DNA from: Setomelanomma holmii
Taxonomy: Eukaryota; Ascomycota; Dothideomycetes; Pleosporales; Phaeosphaeriaceae
Assembly (NCBI GenBank): GCA_010015745.1
Contig: ML978216.1
Coordinates: forward strand, 106,428-170,427
DNA length: 64,000 nt
Direction of reading: 5' to 3'
Of this stretch, positions 45,113 to 56,015 are shown piece by piece (position 1 is the stretch's first letter; every line of letters begins with the position of its first letter). The translations under genes were made by a program, and so were the position numbers. The notes beneath the pieces are model-generated. The model ran no database searches. It saw only the letters and a program-made list of their open reading frames with translations, and was not told where the DNA came from.

Positions 45113-46809
45113 ATGCAGCGTGCGCAGCGGACCTTTGGGCGGTTCCTGAAGAGGACGCCCAACGAGGCCGATGTCGAGTCCATGCTGAGCGACTTCAACG
45201 ACTCGGAGAGCATGTTGGAGAAGGTATGTCAGTATTGTTTGTTAGCCAGCAGCATACGCAGATGGTTGCACAGGCGCGAACTGGCGGGGCGGTCAACAAC
45301 GAACAATTTCCACCCACCACGCAGTATGCCGCAGCAGTCTGCACTTTACTTTCCTGGCCCTCACGCTCTTTTTAGTTGAGCACCATAATGTGACGCAGCC
45401 GTGACTGACCAGCTCGCAGCTCGAAGCATCCTCGAAGCAATGGCGTGACGCGTGGACCAACATTCTCAACCACCAGCTGGCCGCCGTTGAATATCTCCAC
45501 ACCATCTACAAGCCATTGGGCGGCGAGAAGAGTGGCGGCGGCTCTCATGTCGCTGTCGAGACACCTCATGCCACCCTTGAGCGCGTCTCGGCGCTGCAGG
45601 AGGCTTTTGCCGAGCTGAAGACGGACATGATGGAGGAGGTCAAGGACATTGACAGGAAACTGATCATACCCGCGAAGCTGGCAAGAGACTCACTGAAGCC
45701 CATGAAGAAGGCCATCAAGAAGCGGGAGGATGCCAAGGTATGTTCACCAGATTGATGCCGCTGAACCTGCTCACACTGCACTCCAGGTCGACTACGAGCG
45801 CTACAAGAGCCGCTGCGAAGCCCTGCAGAACAAGAAGTCACGGTCGGACCGTGACAACATCGCCCTGAACAAGCACGAGGCCGACCTCGAGCGCTCCACA
45901 CACGCATACCAGCTTGCAGACGAGAACCTCCGCGATCGACTACCCAGGCTGAATGCTGCCACCTTCTCCATCCTGCCACATCTCCTTGCCAATCAAATCG
46001 TCCTACAGAACAACCTGATTGGGAACTTGTACACCGTGCTACACCAGTACTCCCACGAGCAAGGCTACCCAGACCCACCTCCAGAGCCTGAAGAAGTCAT
46101 CCCACTCTGGGACTCGGCTTTCACCTCACTGCGCAAGGAGATGGAACAGGAATTCTCCCTGCTCAGAACAGGGAAGGCGGTCCAGCAGCCGATGCGGTTG
46201 CCGGACAAGGGCGATACGCTGACGGGACTCGGCATCAGGAACAAGGTCATTCCTGGTCGACGCACAAGCAGTAATGACAACGTACCGACCATCAGTCGAA
46301 CGAGCGCAAGGCCTTCCACCACATTGACGTCGCCATCCGAGAACGGTCCTGCCCTGAACCTCGCGAACAAGCCCTCATACAGCTCCTTGAGCGCCTCGAA
46401 ACCCAGAATAACATCGGCCTCGCCTCACCTGACCACGCCCAGCGCTGATCAGTGGGGTCGACGCACGTCAACTGCATCACATGATTCATCCTACTCAAAC
46501 GGAACAAATGGTCAGACGGACTACTTCGCCATCTCCAAGATCCGATCAAACGGCTCAAATGGTTCGACGTCGCCTAATCCAGCAGCCGGCAAGAAGAAAC
46601 CGCCTCCGCCACCACCAAAGAAGATCGGCTCCTTCCACTCCGAATATGTCACAGCCATGTACGACTTTGACAGTCACACAGCCGGGGATCTTTCTTTCCG
46701 CGAAGGCGATCGCATCAGGGTTATCAAGAAGACAGACAGCTCCCAGGACTGGTGGGAGGGCGAGATAGGCGGGATGAAGGGCAGCTTTCCAGCCAACTAC
46801 TGCAAGTAA
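45113..46809 (+). CDS. Amphiphysin-like BAR-SH3 protein (Rvs167/Hob1 family)
   Basis: Exons 45113-45223, 45420-45737 and 45787-46809 encode 483 residues. The N-terminal 250 residues are an alpha-helical BAR domain with an Arg/Lys-rich start (Met-Gln-Arg-Ala-Gln-Arg-Thr-Phe-Gly-Arg-Phe). A Ser/Thr-rich linker follows, then a Lys-Lys-Lys plus poly-Pro run, and a C-terminal SH3 domain (429-483) with Ala-Met-Tyr-Asp-Phe, Asp-Trp-Trp-Glu-Gly and Gly-Ser-Phe-Pro-Ala-Asn-Tyr. BAR-SH3 proteins shape membranes at endocytic sites and bind actin-assembly factors. The first intron is 196 nt, long for this window, but the phases fit and the frame is intact. Confidence 0.88.
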
Positions 46810-47353
46810 TGAGATTGTAATGATGATAGTTCGAGCAGTTCGGGCACTCAATGATATCCAAAATGCATTAGAGCATGGAGTTATGGGAAATTCGACATAT
46901 ACAGTTGCTACTACTGGGCTGTTTGCTAAGTCAAGCTTTGGAACTGGCAGCAAGTGTGATGTGACGCGAAGTACAAGCACACAAAATGCAACGTTTACAG
47001 CAAATGTGAATGAGTCCAGGCGATCTGACAAGCAATTGCAATGCATATGCCTGCTGTGCGATCAGTCGGTGGATGGATTCGCAGGAGCAGGCATATCCAT
47101 TGAGCTCAACAAAGACTAGCGCCTTGGCGATTGAGGAGTCGTCTCGCACGCCTCAAGCTTGTTCGAATCTAACTTATGACAGCTCGCGAGTACCTCTCCA
47201 CACCTTGCCCCACAACTCAGGACATTGTGCTCGAAGGCAAGTTAAAAAGCTGCAGCAGTAGACAGCCTATGGATCTCAAATGACTACCAATGCAATGAGA
47301 CCATCACGAAGACGTTCCTATGGCAGTCTACATCGTGCCTAGGATCTACCCCA
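46810..47353. other. Convergent intergenic
   Basis: About 540 bases between the amphiphysin 3' end and the minus-strand broken gene. A GTTCGAATC B-box-like string near 47161 has no supporting tRNA fold. I see nothing else. Confidence 0.45.
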
Positions 47354-48089
47354 CTAGCCGTCCCATTCATCGCTATGCAACTCGAGTTGCTCCGACCAAA
47401 GCATGGCTCGCCGGACTGGCTTGCGGCGCGTGCCGCCGTGCGTGGGGTCGAATTTGAACAGCACTCTACCCTGCGAAATCTTCTCTAAGAGGTCATCGGC
47501 ATCCTCTCCGCTCACTGCATCATAGATGCGAACATTCCATCCACCTGGCCTCTTGACTTTAGGAATCAAATCTTCCACTATAGTGCGCATCTCATCCCAC
47601 CGTTCCGGGTAACCCCATTTGGCTTCAGGCTCCGGAGACGCGCCAGCTTCTTCTGCCACCTCTTGTGCCTGACTTTTGCGTGGACGTATGATATATGCCT
47701 TGATATCATCGTCCCTGAAGTTTTTGGCGAGCTCGGTCAAGGACTTTTGCTGCGGAACACCCTCGCCTTTGATGTTGATCCCATCGGTGAGTCCTTTCTT
47801 GACAGTCCGGTCCCATACCTGGTCATCAGTCTCCTTTTTTCCGTCTGTCAAGGGCAACCGCTCGCCGTCGTCTGGTGAAAAGGATTTGCTCTCCCAGTAG
47901 TGTCCTAAGAAGACGCCCTTGCGGCTGATGATAGCTAAGACCGTACATCCTCGTAAACCAGGTGTATACAAAGTCCGTTCCTTGGTGAAATCATCAAAAA
48001 ACGGCGTTATTCACATTGGTTGGATCTTTATCTGGTCCAGTTGTCCAGACGAACAGCTGTGCGTCCGGATTGTCCTCAGTCTCGTCCAT
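47354..48089 (-). pseudogene. Conserved-looking fungal protein with a one-base frameshift
   Basis: From an ATG at 48089 the frame encodes an Asp-Ala-Gln-Leu-Phe-Val-Trp-Thr-Thr-Gly-Pro-Asp segment and reaches a run of six T (plus-strand A6 at 47996-48001), after which it stops at once. One T fewer would continue it into Phe-Asp-Asp-Phe-Thr-Lys-Glu-Arg and the 205-residue frame that ends at 47354. That frame holds an Ile-Ser-Arg-Lys-Gly-Val-Phe-Leu-Gly-His-Tyr-Trp-Glu strand and a Gly-Arg-Val-Leu-Phe-Lys-Phe-Asp-Pro motif. I do not know the family. Upstream of 48089 two frames look plausible, so the true N terminus may lie further out. Either a real mutation or a homopolymer error explains the break. 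Confidence 0.55.
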
Positions 48090-48883
48090 GATATATTTCT
48101 CTCTACGACCTCGGCACCCATTGAGGTCGGAAGCTTCATGCGACGCTGGAGCGTAATACTGTTGGCTGCAAATGCAACAGCATCGAGACTTCGCCTCACT
48201 TGCGAACTCCCTTTGTAGTCGGGCGGACTGCATATCTTTCGACCTCCAGCGCGCGGAGCGAGATGTTGGAAAACACACCCCGTTCCAACGCACTTGGGGG
48301 CGCTCCAGATGTCATCTCTCAACGTGTCAAGGGCTGTTCCGAGCGATGTACCTTTATCTTGTTAACCTTCATCCAGGCATATATCAAAGTGAACGTACGT
48401 GATATGACACTGGCCGAGATTTTGCCAAGTTGCGAACAGCAGGAATATATGGAGGCTTTTCATTTCTGAGAACAAAGGCGGAGTATTGTGTGTGGCTTGA
48501 AGGTGAGGTGTAAAAGTCACTCCTAGGAAGAGATGGGATAAGTGCCTATATTGTAGCGATTGGTGCCACTACCAGGTGCTTCGTTGTGAAAATTGCATGG
48601 AACATAAGTATCTGGATTCAATCCTGCGCGGCAAGACACACAAGCTTTGCACATAGCGGCATTAATCTCGGCCCTAGAAGCAATACCATGAGGTGAAACA
48701 TCGCCCAAGAGTACCTGATCACAATTGATTGGGCCACGATGCTGTTGGCTGTGCCATATATCGGCGCTCGGGGTCTTGGCACGCTGTGCTGCGACTGCAC
48801 ATAAAAACACCACTTCGCCTCACCGTTCGGTCATTTAGCAACATCCGCAGAATCCACGACCTTTCTCAACGAACGACGCCGCA
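48090..48883. other. Intergenic, possibly 5' part of broken gene
   Basis: About 790 bases. The first 200 may belong to the N terminus of the minus-strand broken gene. The rest shows no gene. Confidence 0.4.
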
Positions 48884-49334
48884 ATGACCATACCGCCTGC
48901 ATTGCAAGATGCTGTAAGGAGCGACGACCTGGACATGATTACGGCCAGTTTGCGCGATCACCCACTTGCAAGCCAAGCTTGCTGAACCAACATCGGTCCG
49001 GACACTCCTAGCCTACGGCGCGGACATGGACCCTGAGGCTATGTTCTACGCCATCGGAGTCGAACGTGGCACCGCTCCTGGCACAGCGACCATGGAAGTG
49101 CTCTGCGAGTACGGGGCGGACGTCAACTGCGTTTCAGGGCGCTGGATTACCCCTCTTCACTTTGCCACCAGTCGGCGTCTACCAAGGAAAGTCAAGTTCC
49201 TGCTGGATCATGGCGCTGACCCGAACCAGAGGCCTTCGGGCCGGGATCAGACAGCTTTGGAACTTGCAAAAGAGCAGGAGAGTCAAGAGATATATCTTGT
49301 TATGGAGGAAGCGAGCAGCCGTAAAGGCCGCTAG
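48884..49334 (+). pseudogene. Small ankyrin-repeat protein, frame interrupted
   Basis: An ATG at 48884 begins a 33-residue ankyrin-like helix pair (Ala-Leu-Gln-Asp-Ala-Val-Arg-Ser-Asp-Asp-Leu) that ends in a TGA near 48985. The overlapping frame continues with Leu-Leu-Ala-Tyr-Gly-Ala-Asp and further ankyrin signatures: Leu-Cys-Glu-Tyr-Gly-Ala-Asp-Val-Asn, Thr-Pro-Leu-His-Phe-Ala, Leu-Leu-Asp-His-Gly-Ala-Asp-Pro-Asn. The two frames are offset by one. A 64-nt in-frame intron (GTAAGG to CCAAG) is possible but would remove ankyrin-like sequence, so I prefer a frameshift. About four repeats remain; the binding partner is unknown. Confidence 0.6.
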
Positions 49335-50074
49335 TATGGTCTTGGTTTTCGGATACCACGATCGGTCATTCAAGTGCAAGCGCACACTCTGCGTTCGATT
49401 GAGATGATACGTTGCAAGAATCTGCAGCATTTTCGATTATGAGAATAAGGGTCGTCGTTTCTCACATTTTCCATCGACGTCCTTGAACTTCAACGGCTGA
49501 ACATGTGTGAAGCTGCTCCATTCGCACCCTGAGCTCTGCACCACGAGCGACCCATGTCAACAGCTGATTCCAAATTATGCAAAGAGCTTCAAAGCACGCC
49601 TTGCACATCCAGCTAATAGACGTAGAGCTCAAGACTCATGCGGCTGCGTCATAGCACACAGCAATATGGTTTCATCGCGAAACCTGCGCCGCGCCCTGGT
49701 GTTTGCGCGCATACAACAACCTCAAGCGTTCCTGGCCCCATAGAGGACACTTCACTCCAAAAGGACGAGCGAACGCCAGTTCCGGAGCGCCTCATGGCTA
49801 CGCCCACCCAGGAGTTAGGCAGACTTGGGGTCAGAAAGAGGCACAACTCAAGAGGCTGTCGTCGATGATCTGGCAGTGTCGCAGCGGCGTAAGACTGCAG
49901 CAGCAGCATAGCCTCGGGAGCGACTAGCTCATTCAGAGCTGTCACGTCCATGGTAAGAAAAGAGCATAAATATGTGGTGGATGGCACTCCTTCATCGAAA
50001 GCAGGGACCAACTTTCACTCCGCGAAGTGAAATTTATCTTCACTGGACCCAAACGAGCTTGGAGTCTTTCCGCT
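49335..50074. other. Intergenic, no gene seen
   Basis: About 740 bases with overlapping short frames only. It should include the former promoter of the broken membrane protein that starts at 50075. Confidence 0.4.
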
Positions 50075-52683
50075 ATGACTCGATCATTCTTCATCATCGC
50101 TTTTGGAGTGACGATATCTCTTTCCTTGGCTGAAGTATTCACGTTGTCTCTCGCCAAGGTTGCACAGTACTCAGCATCCTTGGTACGTGACACGTAAAAG
50201 GAACGCAGCAAAGAGGTGAGACTAACTGGACCAGGCATCTACACCAACGCTTACAGGCTCCCGCATTCTCTTTACAGAGGCAGCAGACGATGGCAGCATT
50301 GATATCGTGCTCTCTGAGGAGCTTAGAGGAAACATCAAGACAGTGTTGGACACCAAATGCAACAGTATTGATACACAATGCGTGAATAGTATCAAGGACT
50401 TGTTGATCAACCCACGAACGGAGCTAGAGTCCCGGCAGTTGGCGGGCGCAGCGGCCGCGGGTGCAGTTTTGTTTGCGCTACTCGCTCTTGCCCTTCCATG
50501 GTTGTGGAAAGATCAGAGTCAAGAGGTACCATTAGCGATTCACATCCCTCCAGTCAGATAGATCCCGCTGCTTCTGCGGCTCAAGCTTCTACCATCGCGG
50601 TAATCACTAAGACTGATGCGCCATTCATCACCATCACTCCTAAACTAGACACTCCGTCAGCTACGGGGTATGTTTCAGGTCCCCGATGTCACGAACGAAC
50701 GCTCGCTAACATCTATCAGGATTAATAAACCCACACAAACCACATTAAGCAGTATGCAAGACGGGCATCCGCAAGGCGACGTTGCAATATACCTTTCAGA
50801 CAATCTAGCAAATCGGCTCAACGAGATAATCGCGCGAAGTCAGACATGCTCAGCTTGGAAGGACTTACACCTGCCGCAAAGGCTGCCTCAGTGCAAGCCA
50901 TATGTGAGCACATCGATGCCATAGTGTGCGCAGCTAAGGCTCTGGTCCTAAACGCATTTCCTGGAGGCCCGTTCGCTGATCTCGCATCAATCCAAGCCAA
51001 ACAGCCAGCCTGGTCCACACCAGACTTGGTCGACGCGACCTTTGCGGTAGTGACTTTTGCTGTCACACAAGCTCGGTACTTGAGGTTGACCGCGGAGGCG
51101 GCGACTACGCTTGCTTTTGCCTCCTTCTACGTCGCATATATGAACATCAAGAATAACAAGCCGCTGGGAAGAGTCAACTATATAGCGAGCTCGGATTTAC
51201 AGGGCTCGATCATGAAGTCGATGGGTTCAACATTGATATCGGTCACCCCCACCATGGTCATCACTGCAACAGCCACCGCAAGCACATCCAGTGCCTTGGA
51301 GTGCTCGGCTTCATGCACAATTGTCGGACAAATCAGGAACTGCAATACATGGTGTCCCACTCCAAGTCCGGATGACTCGTATGTCAAGCCAAGCATTTAC
51401 GCAGTCATGACAGTAGCTATCGAACCCTGGCACGTCCCAAATCGGTTGCAGCTGGTGATAGCCAATCCGAACCCCATAGGTCTATGTCCTCCTCCATCAG
51501 AAAATGAGACGGACTTTCCGCTCGACCTCTTTCCTCCCGTGTACACCAAGTTCTGCGAGCAGGCGGAGACATCGAAGGATCCGATCGTGTGGGTGGTCGA
51601 TCCGCAAGGAGAACGAGCAGCATCTAAGAAGTGGTTTCTTCGCACCCTCAAGAGCCGAGCGAATGAGCAGTACAAAGATTATCGCTTTACACTGGCGCGA
51701 GTTCCTCGAGCGGACAGGACGGAGTGTCTCACCTCATGCGACGATGCATTCAGACAACTTTTCCCTACAAGATATATGTAAGCGAGGGACTGACAAGAAG
51801 GCGATCGCGAACACTGGATTTCTCGACGCTAGTTGCGCTGCTTACTCTTTTACTATTGAGGTCCCGAAAGTCCCAATTGGGATCACTTGTGCCAGTGTCA
51901 ACAGCGCCTACCCGCAGCACCAAAGCACGACATGTCGGCTAATGGTGACACCAATGTCGAATCTGCAGCCCAAAAGTGGTGCAGCGATCGAGACGGACAG
52001 AATGTAGATTCGACTCCAGGAACAAATATCTTCGAACAAAGCTGGGGCATCACACAACTTGACATACCCAACCGGAGTACGTTCACCATCCGTGCGAAGC
52101 TACAAGACAACATGGCCAACGGTAAAATCGTGCAAAGCCAATGCATCGAAGCTTATATGGACGGCCTGAACCAATGCCAGCTGCAGTCGAGTGGAACTTA
52201 AGGATTCATTGCCACACTGGGAAGCATGAACTACACCCTCGAAGGAACCAGCCCTTCAGGTTCTACACCGAAGTGTCCACTGAATGTAGAAGCAGGAAGG
52301 AGGATCAACAGTGGCGACTTGGACAAAGCGCTAGATGCATTCTGTGTGGATACCAGGGAGCTGAAACCTTTTGGAAAGGACTGGGCGGGCACATACCAGT
52401 ACCCACCGAACGGACAGCCCCCGTTCTATACGGACCAACGCTTGAAAATGGTGCTCAACATGGGTGCTGAGGCGTTACAGGGCTCGTAAGTCGCTGAATC
52501 GATTACCTTTGGCACGCATGAATGACAACATCCAGGGGAGAGAAGATGGTAAATCGAGAGAGTTGCATGTTCGCGTTCAACACTGTTCTTGGGACGTGCA
52601 ATAGTCAATCTGATAAATTCTTGCCCGGCGAGATGGAGTACGGTGGCGTGCATTACACCATCTTCCACCACAACGAGGCATGA
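50075..52683 (+). pseudogene. Large membrane-anchored, probably secreted protein, broken; family unnamed
   Basis: Exon 50075-50182 encodes a signal peptide. A 52-nt intron (ACTAACTG branch) leads to a domain with two conserved-looking Cys and a Glu-Leu-Glu-Ser-Arg-Gln motif, then a transmembrane helix (around 50440-50510). The reading then moves through several frames: a Thr/Ala-rich stretch (50575-50670), an exon after 50721, a long frame 50846-51781 with Cys-Pro-Pro-Pro-Ser-Glu and Trp-Val-Val-Asp-Pro-Gln-Gly, then two further frames. A TAA lies at 52199-52201 with protein-like sequence continuing in frame. A final intron starting GTAAGT near 52489 joins the last 50 residues. At least four lesions cannot be explained by introns. 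Intact homologues would be about 780 residues. I recall similar architecture in Dothideomycete hypothetical proteins but cannot name a family. Confidence 0.6.
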
Positions 52684-53285
52684 TGGGGCAGTGCGGAGTG
52701 TTTCAAAAGATGCGCAGCCGAAAGCTTCGGAATGAGTTGGCCAGAACCCGATGGTACATACTCATCGCTTCCGCATCCCCTCATCATATGGTCAGTATCA
52801 GGACTGGTTCTGACGAAGATCGCTTCTTCATGCGTAAGGTGGCGTTTGCGTGCGCCAAGAAAGTCCTGGAAGTGGCCTCAATCAAAGCACAAATCTGCCA
52901 AAGGCAAGTGCTGAGGATTCACAAGACGTGAGGCCAAGTACGATTGACTCCAGGCCCAAGCTGCGTTCGATCATAACAATTCGGATGCACTTTCTACATT
53001 GGAGTTTAGGAGTTCCCAAGCGATATGCATATACTCTCGTAGAAATTAAAAAGCATGTTTATTGTTTATGTAACCAATCAGCGCCACGGCGGGTCAAGAC
53101 ACAAGCATTTCCGGCCCCAACCGTTCCCGCAGCGCATCGCGCAGCCGCATCATGGGGTGCATGTTTCGCATGTGCACGCCTCGCGTCTCCTCGCAGCAAG
53201 CCTCGCCGCACCTGCAGTACATCAGGAGAGCCGCCCGCCCTAATGTCAGCGCACGCGACCATAGCTGAAGCCTACGCGCATCAGT
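52684..53285. other. Intergenic: promoter of DUF6601 gene
   Basis: About 600 bases. An A/T-rich segment near 53030-53075 precedes GC-rich DNA upstream of the start. No gene is seen. Confidence 0.45.
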
Positions 53286-54425
53286 ATGGCTGAAAAGACA
53301 ACGTCGGCTTCAGTAAGTCTCCCAGCAACACACTTCATTCCCCGTACTCATATGCAGCAGAGTTCAGCCTTGAGACCACCGTTCCGCCCACGCCCTATCC
53401 CTCCTGCCCCATCGAGCGCGCCGCTATCCGCATCGCAATCATCGCTGCACAATGCGACAAGCCAGCAGCAGCCTGTACTCGACACAGCAACAAGCATCCC
53501 ACTGACGCCGCTCGACTCGCTACCCACCATCACTGGCCGTGGCAATAACGTCACCCTCGCAAACGACTCCATCCTCGAGTTTCTGCAGCAAGATCTCGAC
53601 CTCTCGCGCCTTAATCGCATCCATGGCCACCTCTGGATGGCCGGCCGTCCCATGCGTGCGCGCCCCCTGCACCGCTACCGCATGATGAGCTGCGATATCC
53701 TCTGGACACAACAAATGGACCTACACTTGCTCAAGTTCAGCAACAAATTGCTCCTCAAGCCGTTACCCGAATGGCTCCTATGCGCCGACTTCTGGACCAC
53801 GTATCTCTGCCACGACATCGAGCTGCACAAATCAGCCTGCGGCTTCCTCCTCTCATACGTCTGGCTCCTGACTACGCCTTTGGATCTCAAACTCGCGCAC
53901 GACTTTGCGCTTATCCCGAGTTTCGTCACATGGCACTGGTGGAAATCCTTCGTTGCCGACTTCTTGGGCCCTAGGAATGTAGACATCAACACTCTTGCGC
54001 AGGTCAACAAACGGTACCACTTTGGCGACTTGCGACTCGGCCGCATTAATTCGACGTATCGAATTCGCTTCTTCTACAGCCACTTCGTCCGTGGATATCT
54101 GTACGGGTACAATCGCTACGTCGTCTTCTTCCAGCGGAACTTCAGCTGGATTTTGATTGTGTTTGTGTTTTTTAGTCTGGTGTTGAGTGCGATGCAGGTG
54201 GGTACTGGGTTGAAAGAGCTCGAAGACAACTACGCGTTTCTGCGAGCGTCGTATGTGTTTGTAGTGTTTAGTATTGTTAGTGTTGTTGCGGTACTGGCTG
54301 TGGTGGGCATCATATTCGTCATCATCTTTCTGTTCAACATGGTCACCGCAATCAACCATGCTAAGAACGAGCAAAGAAAGAGGGAGATTCTAGCGAACGA
54401 AAAGATAGAAGGAAAAGAAGCTTGA
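53286..54425 (+). CDS. DUF6601 membrane protein
   Basis: The open frame is 379 residues. A perfect GTAAGT donor at 53313 and an ATGCAG acceptor at 53357 mark a likely 45-nt in-frame intron, which would give 364 residues. After a disordered Pro/Ser N terminus comes the signature His-Gly-His-Leu-Trp-Met-Ala-Gly-Arg-Pro-Met (about residue 118), then Trp-Leu-Leu-Cys-Ala-Asp-Phe-Trp. Next are Tyr-His-Phe-Gly-Asp-Leu-Arg-Leu-Gly-Arg-Ile-Asn and Arg-Gly-Tyr-Leu-Tyr-Gly-Tyr-Asn-Arg-Tyr. Two C-terminal transmembrane helices (about 285-305 and 330-360) follow, then a charged tail. The family is fungal and of unknown function; the layout suggests a cytosolic domain anchored by a C-terminal hairpin. Confidence 0.8.
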   Translation: MAEKTTSASVSLPATHFIPRTHMQQSSALRPPFRPRPIPPAPSSAPLSASQSSLHNATSQQQPVLDTATSIPLTPLDSLPTITGRGNNVTLANDSILEFLQQDLDLSRLNRIHGHLWMAGRPMRARPLHRYRMMSCDILWTQQMDLHLLKFSNKLLLKPLPEWLLCADFWTTYLCHDIELHKSACGFLLSYVWLLTTPLDLKLAHDFALIPSFVTWHWWKSFVADFLGPRNVDINTLAQVNKRYHFGDLRLGRINSTYRIRFFYSHFVRGYLYGYNRYVVFFQRNFSWILIVFVFFSLVLSAMQVGTGLKELEDNYAFLRASYVFVVFSIVSVVAVLAVVGIIFVIIFLFNMVTAINHAKNEQRKREILANEKIEGKEA

Positions 54426-54507
54426 AGCAAACCATCTACACAATATCAACACCAATTCCAAGCCCACTTTACGTTACATCGTCCTTCACAACCCTCCCCC
54501 CATCTGA

Positions 54508-55302
54508 TCACAATTCATCCCTCGTCGGCGCCTTCCCCTTCTTCTTCACCTGCAACGCCTCAACAGTAAACCGCACCTCATTCTTCCCCTCCACACTATG
54601 CGCCACCTTGCCCAGCACCTTGCCATCCGCCGGCTCGTTGCTGTAATTCTCCAAATCGTCAAACACGCCTTCGCACTCCAGCCCGTCGTCCTCGGGCTCG
54701 TCGACCCAAAGGGGCAGGATGGGGTAGATGGCGCCCGGCGCGAAAAAGACGCTATCGTCTTGCACGGAGAAGTGTTTTTGGGTGGGGTGTTGTTTGAGGT
54801 ATTCACGCACTTTGTACGGCATGTCGCCGAGCTGCATGCGCATGAGGTCGCGCTTGACGCCGTGCTCGTCGATGCCGGACCAGGATCCGGCGTAGAGTTG
54901 TTTATTGTAGAAGATTTTGAGTTCGGGGGCAAAGTCTTTCAGGTCGGGGTATACTGCACATATCATGTTAGCGTTTCATTTCGTTCTTGAATTATGCGTG
55001 TCTGGTTCGATTAACGTGAGAAGAAATGTAGGCCAGAAAGCGATAGAAAGAAAAAGCCCGAACGTACACTCATTCAACTTGTATATCTTGGCGGTGTATG
55101 TGTTGCGGTTCAGGCAGTGTTGGGTGTATGGCTGAAGTGCGACAGTGTCCCATTTTGCTGTCCAGAGGGCGCCGACGGGAGTTGGTTCTTCGAAGGGTGT
55201 ACCGCTTGCTGGCGCGGATGACGAGGTTTGTGAGGATGATTCATCTGCTGCGTAGGAAGTAGCTGCAAGTAGTGCCGTCGGCAGAAGATTGAGAAGTCTC
55301 AT
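54508..55302 (-). CDS. ER-luminal protein with signal peptide and C-terminal RDEL
   Basis: Exons on the minus strand are 55302-55068 and 54953-54508 with a 114-nt intron, giving 226 residues in frame. The first 22 residues form a signal peptide (Met-Arg-Leu-Leu-Asn-Leu-Leu-Pro-Thr-Ala-Leu-Leu). A short Ser/Thr linker precedes a globular domain with Trp-Thr-Ala-Lys-Trp-Asp, Ala-Pro-Glu-Leu-Lys-Ile-Phe-Tyr-Asn and an acidic segment. The last four residues are Arg-Asp-Glu-Leu, a variant of the HDEL/KDEL retrieval signal, preceded by a Lys-Lys-Lys run. I infer a soluble resident of the ER. There is only one Cys in the mature part before the acidic region, so it is not a thioredoxin-type enzyme. 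Family not recognised. It is convergent with the DUF6601 gene, 82 bases away. Confidence 0.75.
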
Positions 55303-56015
55303 CGCGAAGATTCCTAGACGCTTAATTGTGTACAATGCTGAAGCTTCCGCACTCTGTGGGAAGTATGTATGGCGAAAAGGGCATACACAAAGTATAACAC
55401 AAACCCTTACAATTCGTAACGAAAGCTACATATATACGTCCAAAACATAATTTCCCCAGAATTCATGCGTTCTGTCCTCTTTTTAAAATCTGTCCTTCAT
55501 GAGACGTTCCCGCGTTGCTGTTCCGCTTCCCATATTAACCGCAGGGATTACTTGGGTTTTAGCATTGGCGCGACAAGAGCGCGACAGATTAAAAGAACAC
55601 CGTTGCGTTGAGGCTCACCATGGTGCGCATTGGACAAATGGGGATCGCTATCAGTATGTGGAGGGGTGGTACTTGGGAAGCTGGGATAATAGGCTTGTGC
55701 ACTCACGAAGCATAGTACCTAGCTTGCACAGTAGCATCGTCTGTGTGCTGGTATGCGCTCGCTCAATGTCTTTCGATCTCATGCTAGTTTCGTTTGACCA
55801 CTCGGCTCATTCTAATGTATGGTTCCCTAGTTCATGCTTCGAGGGCTAAATTCGACGCTGTGCCATCGTCTCGAAGCCGCCCGGAAACTGGAAGTCGCCA
55901 TGCAAGATGACGCAAGGATCTGACCAACGGGCGCGCCAATGCGCCGACGCTGAGACAACCTACTCTGACCCTGTGCATTTCTATCTTCTCCACAACTCAA
56001 TCGATGTCTGATGGG
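55303..56015. other. Intergenic
   Basis: About 710 bases between the ER protein start and the 3' end of the caspase-like gene. The frame at 55499-55849 has a hydrophobic start but no other support. Confidence 0.4.

Noticed and set aside
45224..45419. A hidden extra exon in the first intron of the amphiphysin gene
   Set aside because: The outer exons already join in phase with a sensible BAR sequence.
47140..47200. Possible tRNA because of a GTTCGAATC string
   Set aside because: The flanking bases do not form a T-arm and no acceptor stem or A box fits.
48523..48813. 96-residue minus-strand frame near the ankyrin gene
   Set aside because: No family features and overlapping frames in other phases.
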